Notes: generated by a model from the letters alone, not told the origin. A DNA stretch of 64,000 nt from Streptosporangium canum (GCF_900113865.1 NZ_FOQY01000025.1:1-64000); one strand, 5' to 3'. Shown: positions 1 through 7,940, counted from the stretch's first letter. Translations and numbers: made by a program.

Positions 1-1
1 T

Positions 2-660
2 GTGGTCGCTGTTCCTCGCACTCAGATGGTGATCTCCATGAGACTGACACAGGAACGCGCCCACCATCTGATCGCCGAGCTCGAGCAGACCGCCTGGCAG
101 AGGCTGAGCTGTGGAGACGGAGCCCACGGTCCGCGGCTGTACGACTGGGCGAGTGTGGATATTCGACCCTTGCGCGAGCCGGGAGCAGGGCATTGGCTAC
201 TCGCCCGCAGAAGCATCTCCAACCCGGGTGATCTGGCCTACTACATCTGCTTCGCCGATGAACGAACCCATATGGAGGAGCTGGTACGGGTCGCGGGTAG
301 TAGGTGGGCGGTCGAAGAATGCTTCCAGGCGGCGAAGAACGAGACCGGGCTCGATCACTATCAAGTCCGCGGCTACCGGGCCTGGTATCGGCATATAACA
401 CTCTGCATGGCAGCGTCCGTATTCCTGGTCCGCCTCCAGCAGGTGGCTAAAAAAGGGGGCCCTCTCTACATCGGCCACTAGGAATGGCGACACTGAGCAT
501 CAACGAGATCCGGCGTTTATGGAATCGCGTTGTATTCCACACCGCTCATGTGAAGGACCATGCCCTGAAGTGGTCTGAATGGAGAAGGCGAACCCAACAA
601 CGAGCCCGCGACAGCCACTACCGCAGACGTGAAAGACACAACCTGTCGTTGCAGTACTAG
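2..660 (+). pseudogene. IS701-family transposase remnant (C-terminal part, frame-broken)
   Basis: The first frame runs from the window edge to a TAG at 479-481. It carries the typical C-terminal DDE transposase block, with RWAVEECFQAAKNETGLDHY followed by a YRHITLCMAASVFL stretch, as in IS701-like enzymes. The rest of the C-terminus (INEIRRLWNRVVFH, then an Arg-rich tail ending in SHYRRRER) continues in a different frame at 484-660. A small indel near 470-483 therefore separates the two parts. The upstream half lies outside the window, so I cannot tell whether the 5' end is intact. No terminal inverted repeat was identified. It marks the left border of the accessory cluster. Confidence 0.75.
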
Positions 661-1148
661 GACGCACCGGCTCCGCTGGATTTCGCCGGTGGGCGTTCGT
701 ACACCAGGCGCCAGAGGAGCTTGTTGAACAGTTCGCGCTCGTCCGGGGTGAGCGGAGCGAGGAAGGCGTCCATGGCGTTCACCATGGTCGGGGTGAGCTT
801 GTGGCGCAGGAGGGCCTGCCCCTCGCTGGTGAGGCCGATCGCATACTTACGCCGGTCGTCGGGGTTGCGCGCCCGCTGAACGAGGCCGAGCCGCTCCAGC
901 CCGTCGACGACGCTGACCATGGTGGTCCTGTCGATGCCGTGGGTGCGGGCGAGCTGCTGCTGGGACTGGGGGCCCATGGAGTCGATGGCGGTGAGCACGA
1001 TGAAATCCTTCGACCGCAGCCCGAAGGGCTCTACCGCCGATTCGAAGATCTCGACGAAAAGATCGTTGGCCTTGCTCACCAATAGGCTGGTGGAGCTGGA
1101 CATAAAGTCCGCAAGGGGAGGATCCGTATTTGGAGAATCAGCGCTCAC
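657..1148 (-). CDS. MarR-family transcriptional regulator
   Basis: This is a winged-helix repressor of about 163 residues. The core shows the MarR pattern: a helix with SKDFIVLTAIDSMGPQSQQQ, recognition helix region [20 protein letters not shown] and the wing NPDDRRKYAIGLTSEG. I chose the GTG at 1148 because GAAGGGA lies six bases upstream. ATG codons at 1169 and 1178 are in frame but have no ribosome site. Such proteins usually repress themselves and a neighbouring gene through a small-molecule ligand. A pair of direct repeats sits 70-110 bases upstream (1219-1255). It is transcribed away from the second MarR gene at 1558. Ligand and targets cannot be read from the sequence. Confidence 0.85.
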   Translation of the reverse strand: MSADSPNTDPPLADFMSSSTSLLVSKANDLFVEIFESAVEPFGLRSKDFIVLTAIDSMGPQSQQQLARTHGIDRTTMVSVVDGLERLGLVQRARNPDDRRKYAIGLTSEGQALLRHKLTPTMVNAMDAFLAPLTPDERELFNKLLWRLVYERPPAKSSGAGAS

Positions 1149-1218
1149 ATACGTCCCTTCAGCGGTCATGTGTTGCATAATGCGCCAAAGTGCCCATATC
1201 AAGCATGCTCATATATGG

Positions 1219-1255
1219 CAAGAGCGTCACACCCTATAGGCCAAGAGTGTCACAC
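1219..1255. promoter_or_regulatory. Direct-repeat pair, candidate operator
   Basis: CAAGAGCGTCACAC (1219-1232) is repeated as CAAGAGTGTCACAC (1242-1255), 23 bases start to start, about two helical turns. The pair lies in the intergenic region upstream of the minus-strand MarR gene. A small palindrome AGCATGCT is at 1202-1209. A regulator that binds two faces of the same side of DNA would fit, but the protein is unknown. Confidence 0.4.
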
Positions 1256-1400
1256 GCTGCCATGCGCAGCGCAACAGCCGAATTCAAATCATCAGTAATG
1301 CTGATTGACAGGAATGCTGAGGATCTGTGAAGCTGATTAATGTGGGAGGGCGGTGAGGACTCCGCTCAGGGTTCCGCGACCGCCCGGGTGAGGAGACTCC

Positions 1401-1508
1401 ATGTCTGAAGGCCGAGGCGGCACCGACGCCGGCACCACATGGGATGAGGTCCATGAGATCGTGCTCGGCGTGGACCTGTTCGAGGTGGCCGACGAGCAGG
1501 AAGGCTGA
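1401..1508 (+). CDS. Small 35-residue acidic peptide, unknown
   Basis: An ATG preceded by GAGGAGA at a good distance (1391-1397) opens a 35-codon frame ending in TGA at 1508. The product is acidic, with a WDEVHEIVLGVDLFEV core and a DEQEG tail, no cysteine and no signal peptide. It lies 49 bases before a MarR gene on the same strand, so the two could be co-transcribed. I do not recognise a family. It might be a leader peptide, a small regulatory protein or a chance frame; the strong ribosome site is the main support. Confidence 0.35.
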   Translation: MSEGRGGTDAGTTWDEVHEIVLGVDLFEVADEQEG

Positions 1509-1510
1509 CT

Positions 1511-1546
1511 GCTGATCCGCTGGGAAACCGCTGATCCGCTGGGAAA
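1511..1546. repeat. Tandem 17-bp repeat before MarR gene
   Basis: GCTGATCCGCTGGGAAA occurs at 1511-1527 and again, identical, at 1530-1546 (19-base period). The second copy runs into the ribosome-binding region of the MarR gene at 1558. It may be a slippage duplication or a regulatory element acting on translation or transcription. Confidence 0.7.
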
Positions 1547-1557
1547 GGGGTGGGGCT

Positions 1558-2013
1558 ATGGGTGGAGACGGGAGCGAGCCCGCGCCGGCTCCGGGACTGC
1601 TGGCCGAGTCCACCGGCTGGCTGCTCAACGGTGCGGCGCGTGAGGTCACGTCGGAGCTGGAGGAGGTGCTGAAGGGTGACGACCTCCGCTGGCGCGACTA
1701 CGGCGTGCTCGGCGTGCTCGAAGCGTCCGGCCCGCTCTCGCAGCAGGAGATCGGTCGGCGGCTCGCCGTCGACCGGTCGACGATGGTGCACATCATCGAT
1801 GTCCTCGAGCAGCGCGGGCTGGTCGCGCGCAGCCGTGACCGGGCCGACCGGCGGGCCTACTCGATCGAGCTGACCGACGCCGGGCGCGCCCTGCTCGTGG
1901 AGGTGCTCCATCCGGTGACCGCCGCGGTCCACGACCGCGTGATCGGCAGGCTGACCCGCGAGGATCGCGCCCATCTCAACCGGATCCTCGCGCAACTGGC
2001 GGGCGGGGCCTGA
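1558..2013 (+). CDS. MarR-family transcriptional regulator
   Basis: A 151-residue winged-helix protein. The DNA-binding core is plain: LSQQEIGRRLAVDRSTMVHI followed by IDVLEQRGLVARSRDRADRR and the wing YSIELTDAGRALL. The start ATG at 1558 has a purine-rich AAAGGGG stretch eight bases upstream. The first 20 residues are a loose Pro/Ala-rich tail. It is transcribed with the small 35-residue frame and ends 135 bases before the TrmB/LuxR-type regulator. Three regulators in 2.5 kb suggest the control block of an accessory or biosynthetic cluster. Its ligand is unknown. Confidence 0.88.
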   Translation: MGGDGSEPAPAPGLLAESTGWLLNGAAREVTSELEEVLKGDDLRWRDYGVLGVLEASGPLSQQEIGRRLAVDRSTMVHIIDVLEQRGLVARSRDRADRRAYSIELTDAGRALLVEVLHPVTAAVHDRVIGRLTREDRAHLNRILAQLAGGA

Positions 2014-2148
2014 GCCGGTGCTATATGAGTGTTTACGAATGATCTGATGTCTGATAGTTTGTAAATATACATATCCATGGAGTCGGGCAAGGGTGGAGTA
2101 GCCCGAAGTCGCCACCCTGCGTGAAAGTACATGGCCGGGAGGTGAGCC

Positions 2149-3135
2149 ATGGACATTTCCGTCATCGGTGTTTCGGCTGAAGCCGAAGAGCTCTACCGGT
2201 ACTTCCTGCGGCACCGTGGCGAGGGGATCGGCTCGGTACGGCAGGCGCTCAACCTGGATCCCGACACGATCGAGGCCGCGGCCGAGGTGCTGGGCCGGCT
2301 GTCCCTACTCGACCTCACCGACCGTCACCGCGTGGTGGCGACGGAGCCCAGGATCGGGATCGAGCGCCTGGTGGAGCAGCGCCTGGACCAGCTCAACATG
2401 GAGATCCGCCGCGTTCTGGCGGCGCGCGACGCCATCGCCTCCCTCGTGGAGGACCAGCGGCACGGCGAGAACTCGACGCCGGTGCTCGACATCGAACGTG
2501 TGGAGGGCCTCGACCAGGTCCGGCAGCGACTCGACGACCTCGGTTTCTTCTCCTACAAGGAGACGCTGTGCCTGCATCCGGGCGGACCGCTCTCGCGGGG
2601 TGCCATCGAGACGGCGCTCCCGCTGGATACGCGCTCTCTGCGCCGTGGACTTGCGGTAAAAGCGGTTTATCACCCTAAAGCGCTGGACGATCCTTTTATG
2701 GCGGCATATTTACGTGATGTCGTCAGCCTTGGCGGGCAGATTCACATTACGGAAGATCCCATGGACCGCATGCTGATTTTTGATCGCAGCGTAGCGGTTG
2801 TGCCGATAAATCCGAAGGAGAGCTCGCGGGGCGCGCTACTCGTACGGGAACCCGGCCTGGTCTCCCAGTTGGTCACCTATTTCGACGGCGTGTGGCAGGC
2901 CGCCACCGATCTCCGTGATTTCACCGAGCCTTCCAGCGGCGCGCCACTGCTGTCCGATCTGGAGAAGCGGGTGCTCGCGGTGATGGCGACGGCCGACAAG
3001 GACGAGATCGCCGCACGCGAGATCGATGTCTCCGTCCGGACCTACCGTCGTTATGTCGCGGACCTCATGGCGCGGCTCGGCGCCGTCAACCGCTTCCAGG
3101 CCGCCCTGCGCGCCAAGGAGGAGAACTGGATCTGA
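2149..3135 (+). CDS. TrmB/LuxR-type transcriptional regulator
   Basis: A 328-residue protein with an N-terminal TrmB-like winged helix (about residues 5-65, with LYRYFLRHRGEGIGSVRQAL) and a helical linker. A middle phospholipase-D-like fold follows, and the C-terminus is a LuxR-type helix-turn-helix (about 270-325, DKDEIAAREIDVSVRTYRRY). This architecture is common in actinobacterial secondary-metabolite and RiPP clusters as a pathway-specific regulator. The ATG at 2149 follows GGGAGGTGAGCC. Codons for residues about 168-223 (2650-2815) are far less GC-rich than the rest of the gene, with runs such as GTAAAAGCGGTTTATC. Function as an activator is inferred from architecture and position. Confidence 0.8.
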   Translation: MDISVIGVSAEAEELYRYFLRHRGEGIGSVRQALNLDPDTIEAAAEVLGRLSLLDLTDRHRVVATEPRIGIERLVEQRLDQLNMEIRRVLAARDAIASLVEDQRHGENSTPVLDIERVEGLDQVRQRLDDLGFFSYKETLCLHPGGPLSRGAIETALPLDTRSLRRGLAVKAVYHPKALDDPFMAAYLRDVVSLGGQIHITEDPMDRMLIFDRSVAVVPINPKESSRGALLVREPGLVSQLVTYFDGVWQAATDLRDFTEPSSGAPLLSDLEKRVLAVMATADKDEIAAREIDVSVRTYRRYVADLMARLGAVNRFQAALRAKEENWI

Positions 3136-3211
3136 CGGAGCGGCGCCGACCGGCCCGCGGCGCGCTCCCGGCCGGCACCGGGGGAGCGGGCTCCACAAGG
3201 GACGGCAGGGG

Positions 3212-3499
3212 TCAGGGGACGTTCTTTCCCGGTCCGTGACGGCCGGCGGTCAGGACATGACAGTCGGCGAGCTCCCAGTGGCTGATCGCCGGGTCGGTGA
3301 GAGCCTCGACCGCTTCGGCGCGTATCTGCGCGCCGGTCACGTCCTCATCGGTGTGGACGCGGATCACGACGTCTCCGGTGGCCTGCCTGAGGTCTTTACG
3401 CCATCTCTCCGGCAGAAGCGCCAGGATCCGGATCCCGTCGACCGGTGAATCGCCTGCGGGCTCTCCTGCGGTCCGGCGCATCGTCAACTCGACCAACAT
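3212..3499 (-). CDS. Unrecognised 95-residue protein, copy A
   Basis: This gene is a paralogue of the one at 7941. The two share the start MLVELTMRRT, the core GIRILALxPExWRKDLRQAT and the segment HTDEDV/QTDEDI, then TDPAxSHWxLAxCHxLT. DNA identity looks near 80% over the shared part. They lie in opposite orientation 4.4 kb apart. The bases before the start (ACCCGGGACTAGG, then GGAGG-like bases) are also shared. No domain, membrane segment or metal motif is recognisable. I considered an acyl-CoA carboxylase epsilon subunit because of the nearby beta subunit, but the sequence does not look like one. This copy ends in a GRHGPGKNVP tail unlike the other. Confidence 0.6.
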   Translation of the reverse strand: MLVELTMRRTAGEPAGDSPVDGIRILALLPERWRKDLRQATGDVVIRVHTDEDVTGAQIRAEAVEALTDPAISHWELADCHVLTAGRHGPGKNVP

Positions 3500-3515
3500 G
3501 GCTGGATGCCTCCGC

Positions 3516-3568
3516 CTAGTCCCGGGTGGCGCCGGCCGGGCCGACGCGGAAGGGGCACCGGCGGCGAC
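3516..3568 (-). pseudogene. Degenerate 3' end of a copy of the small-peptide gene
   Basis: The minus strand just before copy A resembles the end of the 73-residue peptide gene at 7703-7924. The shared segment reads V-A-A-G-x-P, then S-A-S, and ends in the same ACCCGGGACTAG stop. The aligned part here is two bases longer, so the upstream frame no longer reaches that stop and runs on into copy A. I read it as a frame-broken duplicate. The similarity covers only about 50 bases; further upstream the two loci diverge. Confidence 0.35.
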
Positions 3569-4002
3569 GGCACATCGGATGATACCGGAGGCCGGCGGCT
3601 CGACCACGGCGCGGCCGCCGGAACGGCCGGAACGGCCGGAGGTCCCGTCCGCCGGCCGCGTGCGCGCCCCGGGGCGGCGCACCCGTCCCGGCGGGCGCTC
3701 GTCTGCGCGCATCGGCGGGAAGCGGCCGGGTGAAGCCGCGACGGCGGGGCCGATTTCCAAGTTGTTTTCATGGAGTTTCACGTGCGAAGGCAGGGTTGAA
3801 TATGCCGGCGTGCGATTGATTCCGGCCTTTTTCCGAGCCGGGCCATCGGCTGTGAAACGCCGGTCCGGCACGGCGGGGAAATCGCCTCCGGACGGTCTGC
3901 GCGGCTGCCCGCGGTTCCGTGCCGCCAGGTGAAAGCACACTCGGAGATGACAGGAGGGAGGCAGGGGCATTTCACTGGGTGTGGATTAGAGGAGATGATC
4001 TG
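3569..4002. other. Divergent intergenic region with AT-richer promoter zone
   Basis: This stretch separates the minus-strand copy A from the plus-strand epimerase. Bases 3570-3720 are very GC-rich and probably untranslated. Bases 3745-3830 are notably richer in A and T and likely hold promoter elements. No convincing paired -35/-10 boxes were found. I see no further gene that I would defend. Confidence 0.4.
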
Positions 4003-5046
4003 ATGCTGGTGAGCGCGACCGGCGGTACTGGATTCGTCGGTGCCCATTCGGTTGCGGCGATTGTGGGGATGGGCCACCGGGTCCGCATGCTCGTCCGCGA
4101 CGTGTCCAAGGTGAAGCGCGCCCTGGCGCCGTTGAACGTCGATCTCGGTGCCGTCGACGTGGTCATCGGAGATGTCACGGACGCGGACAGCGTGGCCCGC
4201 GCCGTACGCGGCGCCGACGCCGTGCTGCACGCGGCGTCGGTGTATTCCTTCGACAGCAGGCTCCACCTGAGGATGCGGCAGGTCAACGAACGGGGCACGG
4301 AGATCGTGCTCGACGCCGCGCGGCGGGCGGGCGCGGACCCGATCATCCACGTTTCCAGCATCGTGGCGATGTTCCCGGCGCGGGGACAGGTGATCCGTGA
4401 GGACTCGCCTGTCGGCCGGCCTCGCGAGACGTACATGGCGAGCAAGGCCGCGGCCGAGGTCGTCGCACGTCGGCACCAGGCCGAGGGAGCTCCGGTGGTG
4501 ATCACTTACCCGCCCGCCCTGCTCGGCCCGGACGACCCGAATCTGGGCGACCAGAACGCCCGGCTCCGCAGCGTGCTCCGGGGCCTGACGCCTCTGTGGC
4601 CTCTGGGCGGGTTCCCGGTCGGCGACGTGCGGGACACCGCGGCGCTGCACGCCCGGCTGCTCGCCTCACCGGGTGACAGGCCGGGCCGCCACTTCGGACC
4701 GGGCCGCTACCTCTCCACACGTCAGTACGTGAAGGCGCTGCGTGAGGTCACCGGACGCGCACTGCCGACGATCTTCCTTCCGGCTCGGGGGATGATCCCG
4801 GTCGGGCTGTTCGTCGACCTCGTGCAGCGTGTGTGGCCGTGGCACATCCCGGCCGAGTACGGAGCCATCTACACGTGTGCCTGCGCCACGCGGCCGGCCG
4901 AGGGCGTCAGCACTCATGGGATCAGTCCACGGCCCGTCGCCGAGACCATCGGCGACACGGTGCGCTGGCTGCGCGAGAGCGGTCACCTGTCCGCTCGGCA
5001 GGCGGGTTCGGGCCTGCCGAGCCTGTCGTCTGTAACAACGCAATGA
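4003..5046 (+). CDS. NAD-dependent epimerase/dehydratase family protein (extended SDR)
   Basis: A Rossmann-fold extended short-chain dehydrogenase of about 347 residues. The N-terminal nucleotide motif TGGTGFVGAH and the catalytic YMASK (Tyr and Lys three residues apart) are both present, with an upstream HVSSI strand. Such enzymes oxidise or epimerise nucleotide sugars, or reduce dihydroflavonol-like or steroid ketones; the substrate here is not readable. The ATG at 4003 is preferred because AGAGGAG sits eight bases upstream; an in-frame extension to 3919 lacks this. The gene is followed closely by the carboxylase beta subunit, so the two are probably one operon. Confidence 0.82.
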   Translation: MLVSATGGTGFVGAHSVAAIVGMGHRVRMLVRDVSKVKRALAPLNVDLGAVDVVIGDVTDADSVARAVRGADAVLHAASVYSFDSRLHLRMRQVNERGTEIVLDAARRAGADPIIHVSSIVAMFPARGQVIREDSPVGRPRETYMASKAAAEVVARRHQAEGAPVVITYPPALLGPDDPNLGDQNARLRSVLRGLTPLWPLGGFPVGDVRDTAALHARLLASPGDRPGRHFGPGRYLSTRQYVKALREVTGRALPTIFLPARGMIPVGLFVDLVQRVWPWHIPAEYGAIYTCACATRPAEGVSTHGISPRPVAETIGDTVRWLRESGHLSARQAGSGLPSLSSVTTQ

Positions 5047-5060
5047 CGGGAGATGCCCCC

Positions 5061-5123
5061 ATGAGCGAGCGGACCGCCCGGAGGGCCGGGGCCTTGGGTA
5101 ACGAGGGGAAGAAACGCCGATGA
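5061..5123 (+). CDS. Possible 20-residue leader peptide coupled to the carboxylase gene
   Basis: An ATG at 5061, with GGGAG upstream, opens a 20-codon basic peptide beginning MSERTARRAG and ending KKRR. Its TGA overlaps the ATG of the next gene as ATGA. That geometry favours translational coupling. Real translation is unproven, and a frame this short could be chance. Confidence 0.25.
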   Translation: MSERTARRAGALGNEGKKRR

Positions 5124-6799
5124 GCACCTCGGAGCTCGACTTCATTCTCGTGCCCCTGCCCACGCCGACCGAGGAGGGCGTCAACGGACGTCCGGACGAG
5201 CAGGCGAACGGGCGTCTCCCCGCGAAGCCACCGGCCCCGCAACCGCAGGTCCGGTCCATGAGCCTGCTGCGCGAGCAGCGTGAGCGGCTGCGCGAGGGAG
5301 TCCTCGCCGGCCGCCGCCCGGCGGTCGACCGGCAGCACGCGCTCGGCAAGCGCACGGCGCGGGAGCGGATAGACCTGCTGCTGGACGAGGGGTCGTTCAC
5401 CGAGATCGACATGTACCGACGCCACCAGGCGCACGGCCTGAAGATCGAGGAGCAGCGTCCGCACACCGACGGTGTGATCACGGGGTCCGGCACGATCCAC
5501 GGCCGCCGGGTGTTCCTCTACGCCCAGGACTTCACGCTCTTCGGCGGGTCGCTCGGCGACGCGCACGCATCGAAGATCCATAAGGTGATGGATCTGGCGA
5601 TCTCCACCGGGTCCCCCTTCATCGGGCTGAACGACAGCGGGGGCGCCCGGATCCAGGAGGGGGCGATGTCCCTCAACGGCTACGGCGGGATCTTCCAGCG
5701 CAATGTCCAGGCATCCGGGGTGATACCGCAGATCAGCGTCGTGCTCGGGCCGTGCGCGGGGGGAGCCGCCTACTCCACGGCACTGGCCGACTTCACCTTC
5801 ATGGTCCGCGACACCGCTCAGATCTACCTGACCGGGCCCGACGTCGTCGAGGCGGTGAGCGGCCAGCGGGTCACCCACGCCGAGCTCGGCGGCGCGGAGG
5901 TCCACGGCGGCCGATCGGGTGTGGCCACGTTCGTGCACGACGACGAGGAGAGCTGTCTTGAGGACGTGCGCTATCTCGTCTCGATGCTGCCCGGCAACAA
6001 TCTGGACCTCCCCCCGAGCGCGCCGTCCCGCGACGCGGCCACGGATGTGAGACCCCGGCTGGCCGAGATAGTCCCGGTCGAGCCGAACAAGTCCTACGAC
6101 ATGCGGCAGGTCGTCGCCGAGCTGGTGGACGACGGGGACTTCCTCGAACTGCATGAGAACTGGGCGCCGAACGTCATCTGCGTGCTGGCCCGGATCGACG
6201 GTGACGTGGTCGGCGTGGTCGGCAACCAGCCCATGGTGATGGCCGGGGTGCTGGATGTCGCCGCGGCGCAGAAGGCCGCACGGTTCGTGCGGTTCTGCGA
6301 CGCCTTCAGCATCCCGCTGGTGACGCTGGTCGATGTGCCCGGTTTCCTGCCGGGCACCGATCAGGAGTACGCGGGGATCATCCGGCATGGCGCCAAGCTG
6401 TTGTACGCCTACTGCGAGGCGACCGTGCCGCGGATCCAGGTCATTTTGCGCAAGGCGTACGGCGGGGCCTACATCGTGATGGACTCGCGTTCCATCGGCA
6501 CCGACCTCTCGCTGGCGTGGCCGACGAACGAGATCGCGGTGATGGGCGCCGAGGGCGCCGTGAACGTCATCTTCCGCAGGGAGCTGGCCGCCGCCGCGGA
6601 CCCCGCCGAGCTCCGCTCGGAGCTGGTCGCCGAGTACTCCGAACAGCTCGTGCACCCGCACTACGCCGCTGAGCGCGGCCTGGTCGACGACGTGATCGAC
6701 CCGGTGCAGACGCGATCCGCGGTCGCCCGGGGGCTGGCGATGCTGCGCGACAAGCGCAAGCAGCCGCCGCAGCGCAAACACGGGAACGTGCCCCTGTAG
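5120..6799 (+). CDS. Acyl-CoA carboxylase, carboxyltransferase (beta) subunit
   Basis: A 559-residue biotin-dependent carboxyltransferase of the PccB/AccB type. It transfers CO2 from carboxybiotin to an acyl-CoA such as propionyl- or acetyl-CoA, giving methylmalonyl- or malonyl-CoA. Both crotonase-like halves are present, with GLNDSGGARIQEG and GPCAGGAAYSTALADF in the first and VPGFLPGTDQEYAGIIRHGA and RKAYGGAYIVMDS in the second. The first 45 residues are an unusual Pro-rich extension not needed for catalysis. No biotin carboxylase alpha subunit is nearby, so it must borrow one encoded elsewhere. With the phosphopantetheinyl transferase downstream it suggests extender-unit supply for a polyketide or fatty-acid-like pathway. 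Confidence 0.92.
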   Translation: MSTSELDFILVPLPTPTEEGVNGRPDEQANGRLPAKPPAPQPQVRSMSLLREQRERLREGVLAGRRPAVDRQHALGKRTARERIDLLLDEGSFTEIDMYRRHQAHGLKIEEQRPHTDGVITGSGTIHGRRVFLYAQDFTLFGGSLGDAHASKIHKVMDLAISTGSPFIGLNDSGGARIQEGAMSLNGYGGIFQRNVQASGVIPQISVVLGPCAGGAAYSTALADFTFMVRDTAQIYLTGPDVVEAVSGQRVTHAELGGAEVHGGRSGVATFVHDDEESCLEDVRYLVSMLPGNNLDLPPSAPSRDAATDVRPRLAEIVPVEPNKSYDMRQVVAELVDDGDFLELHENWAPNVICVLARIDGDVVGVVGNQPMVMAGVLDVAAAQKAARFVRFCDAFSIPLVTLVDVPGFLPGTDQEYAGIIRHGAKLLYAYCEATVPRIQVILRKAYGGAYIVMDSRSIGTDLSLAWPTNEIAVMGAEGAVNVIFRRELAAAADPAELRSELVAEYSEQLVHPHYAAERGLVDDVIDPVQTRSAVARGLAMLRDKRKQPPQRKHGNVPL

Positions 6800-6804
6800 A
6801 CGGC

Positions 6805-6900
6805 GGATCACGCCGGCCGGACCACGCCGGCCGGATCACGCCGGCCGGACCACGGCGGGCGGACCACGCCGGCCGGACCACGCCGGGCGGACCACGGCGG
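6805..6900. repeat. 14-bp tandem repeat array, about 7 copies
   Basis: The unit GGACCACGCCGGCC repeats with a strict 14-base period from 6805, with T/C and C/G variants, directly after the carboxylase stop codon. Alternating CCGGCC blocks can pair with each other, so the transcript could form several alternative hairpins. Confidence 0.85.
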
Positions 6901-7391
6901 CCTGTGCGCGGCCGCCGTTCCGTTCGACCAGTAGGGGCGGCCGGCTGATCGCGCCGGCATGAGAACCGGTACGGCGGCCGGCAGTGCCGGGATCACGACA
7001 CCCACCACCGCTGAGGCCGCCGGCGGCCTCACGCTCCTTCGGACCTCCCGGGCCGTCTCCGGGCCTCCGTATCGCGCGCCCGCGCCGCCTCCGTGCACCC
7101 CGCGCCGCCTCCGTGCACCCCGTGCCGTCTCCGGCCCGGCCCCTCCGCCCCTTGGGCGCCCGTGCCGTCCGGTAAACCTCAGCGGCGTCTTCCGGACCCC
7201 CGCCACCGTCCTGGTGGCGGGGGTCCGGGCCTTCCGCGCCGCCTCCGGGCCTTCCCTGGCGCCCACACGCCGGCGCCCGTACGTCCCGGTCGTCTCTTAC
7301 CGCCCGCGCGGCCTCCGAGCTTTCCTGGCGCCCGCACGCCTTCGGATCGTCCCCGTACCGCCTCGGCCTGTCCGGTCGCCGTCGGGCAGGT
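6901..7391. other. GC-rich non-coding stretch with short 20-bp repeats
   Basis: No gene with actinobacterial third-position bias and a ribosome site is visible here. CGCGCCGCCTCCGTGCACCC is repeated in tandem at about 7081-7120, and loosely related Pro-codon-like runs fill the rest. The frames that stay open on both strands are Arg/Pro/Ala-rich and look like composition artefacts. Confidence 0.5.
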
Positions 7392-7529
7392 GGCTGCCGC
7401 GTCCTTTGCCCCGGAAGGCGGACGGCTGCCGCGTCCCTTGTCCCGGAAGGCGGACGGCTGCCGCGTCCCTTGTCCCGGAAGGCGGACGGCTGCCGCGTCC
7501 CTTGTCCCGGAAGGCGGACGGCTGCCGCC
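7392..7529. repeat. 32-bp tandem repeat, four full copies plus a partial
   Basis: The unit begins GGCTGCCGCGTCCCTTGTCC and continues CGGAAGGCGGAC. Copies lie at 7392-7423, 7424-7455, 7456-7487 and 7488-7519, with a partial copy at 7520-7529. The first copy differs at three bases and the rest are identical. There are no spacers, so it is not a CRISPR array. The period is not a multiple of three. Confidence 0.9.
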
Positions 7530-7702
7530 CAGTCCCGCCACCGGCGGTCATCCCCTTCCCACCCGGTACTTGCGGGCCGTCCGGCGGCCCTATGGCAGGA
7601 AGCGGCCAGCGGCAGGCAACTTGCTGCCTTTGATCTGCCTGGTCCACGGGCTGTGGAGAGCGCAGAGTTGGTTGTGCGAGAACAAATAAACAGCCCGAGA
7701 AA

Positions 7703-7924
7703 ATGGACCAGGAAATGAAGATCCCAATCTTCTCACCAAGCAGTTTCAATGTCACTACAACATTTCCGGCAACAATTGCCGCCGGCGCCGTCTCGTGTTC
7801 CGCCGTCATCGGCGGCCACTCCGCGCCGGCCGCCGCGGGCGACCCCTGGAACGCCGAGTCGCAGGTCGCTGCCGCCGGCATCCCAGGGAACTCCGCGTCC
7901 ACCGACGGCACTACCCGGGACTAG
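7703..7924 (+). CDS. Small 73-residue peptide, unknown; possible precursor peptide
   Basis: This short frame starts after an AT-rich region (7640-7720) unlike its surroundings and ends in TAG 16 bases before copy B of the small-protein gene. The N-terminus MKIPIFSPSSFNVTTTFPAT is followed by a small-residue run TIAAGAVSCSAVIGGHSA and a Ser/Thr/Gly-rich tail ending TTRD. It could be a ribosomal-peptide precursor or a secreted small protein; no known family is recognised. An alternative ATG is at 7715. A frame-broken partial duplicate precedes copy A at 3516-3568, so peptide and downstream gene seem to have duplicated together. Confidence 0.5.
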   Translation: MDQEMKIPIFSPSSFNVTTTFPATIAAGAVSCSAVIGGHSAPAAAGDPWNAESQVAAAGIPGNSASTDGTTRD

Positions 7925-7940
7925 GAGGAGGTATCCACTC

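Noticed and set aside
3212..3499. Acyl-CoA carboxylase epsilon subunit
   Set aside because: Size and location would fit, but the sequence does not resemble known epsilon subunits, and a duplicate beside the transferase gene argues for another role.
4922..6811. 629-residue open frame on the minus strand
   Set aside because: It is antisense to the carboxylase beta subunit, is rich in Arg/Val/His/Gly and lacks any domain; typical high-GC shadow frame.
7392..7529. CRISPR array
   Set aside because: The 32-bp units are contiguous, with no spacers, and no cas genes are nearby.
6959..7689. Long Pro/Arg-rich plus-strand frames
   Set aside because: They cross tandem repeats, lack ribosome sites and have no recognisable protein features.
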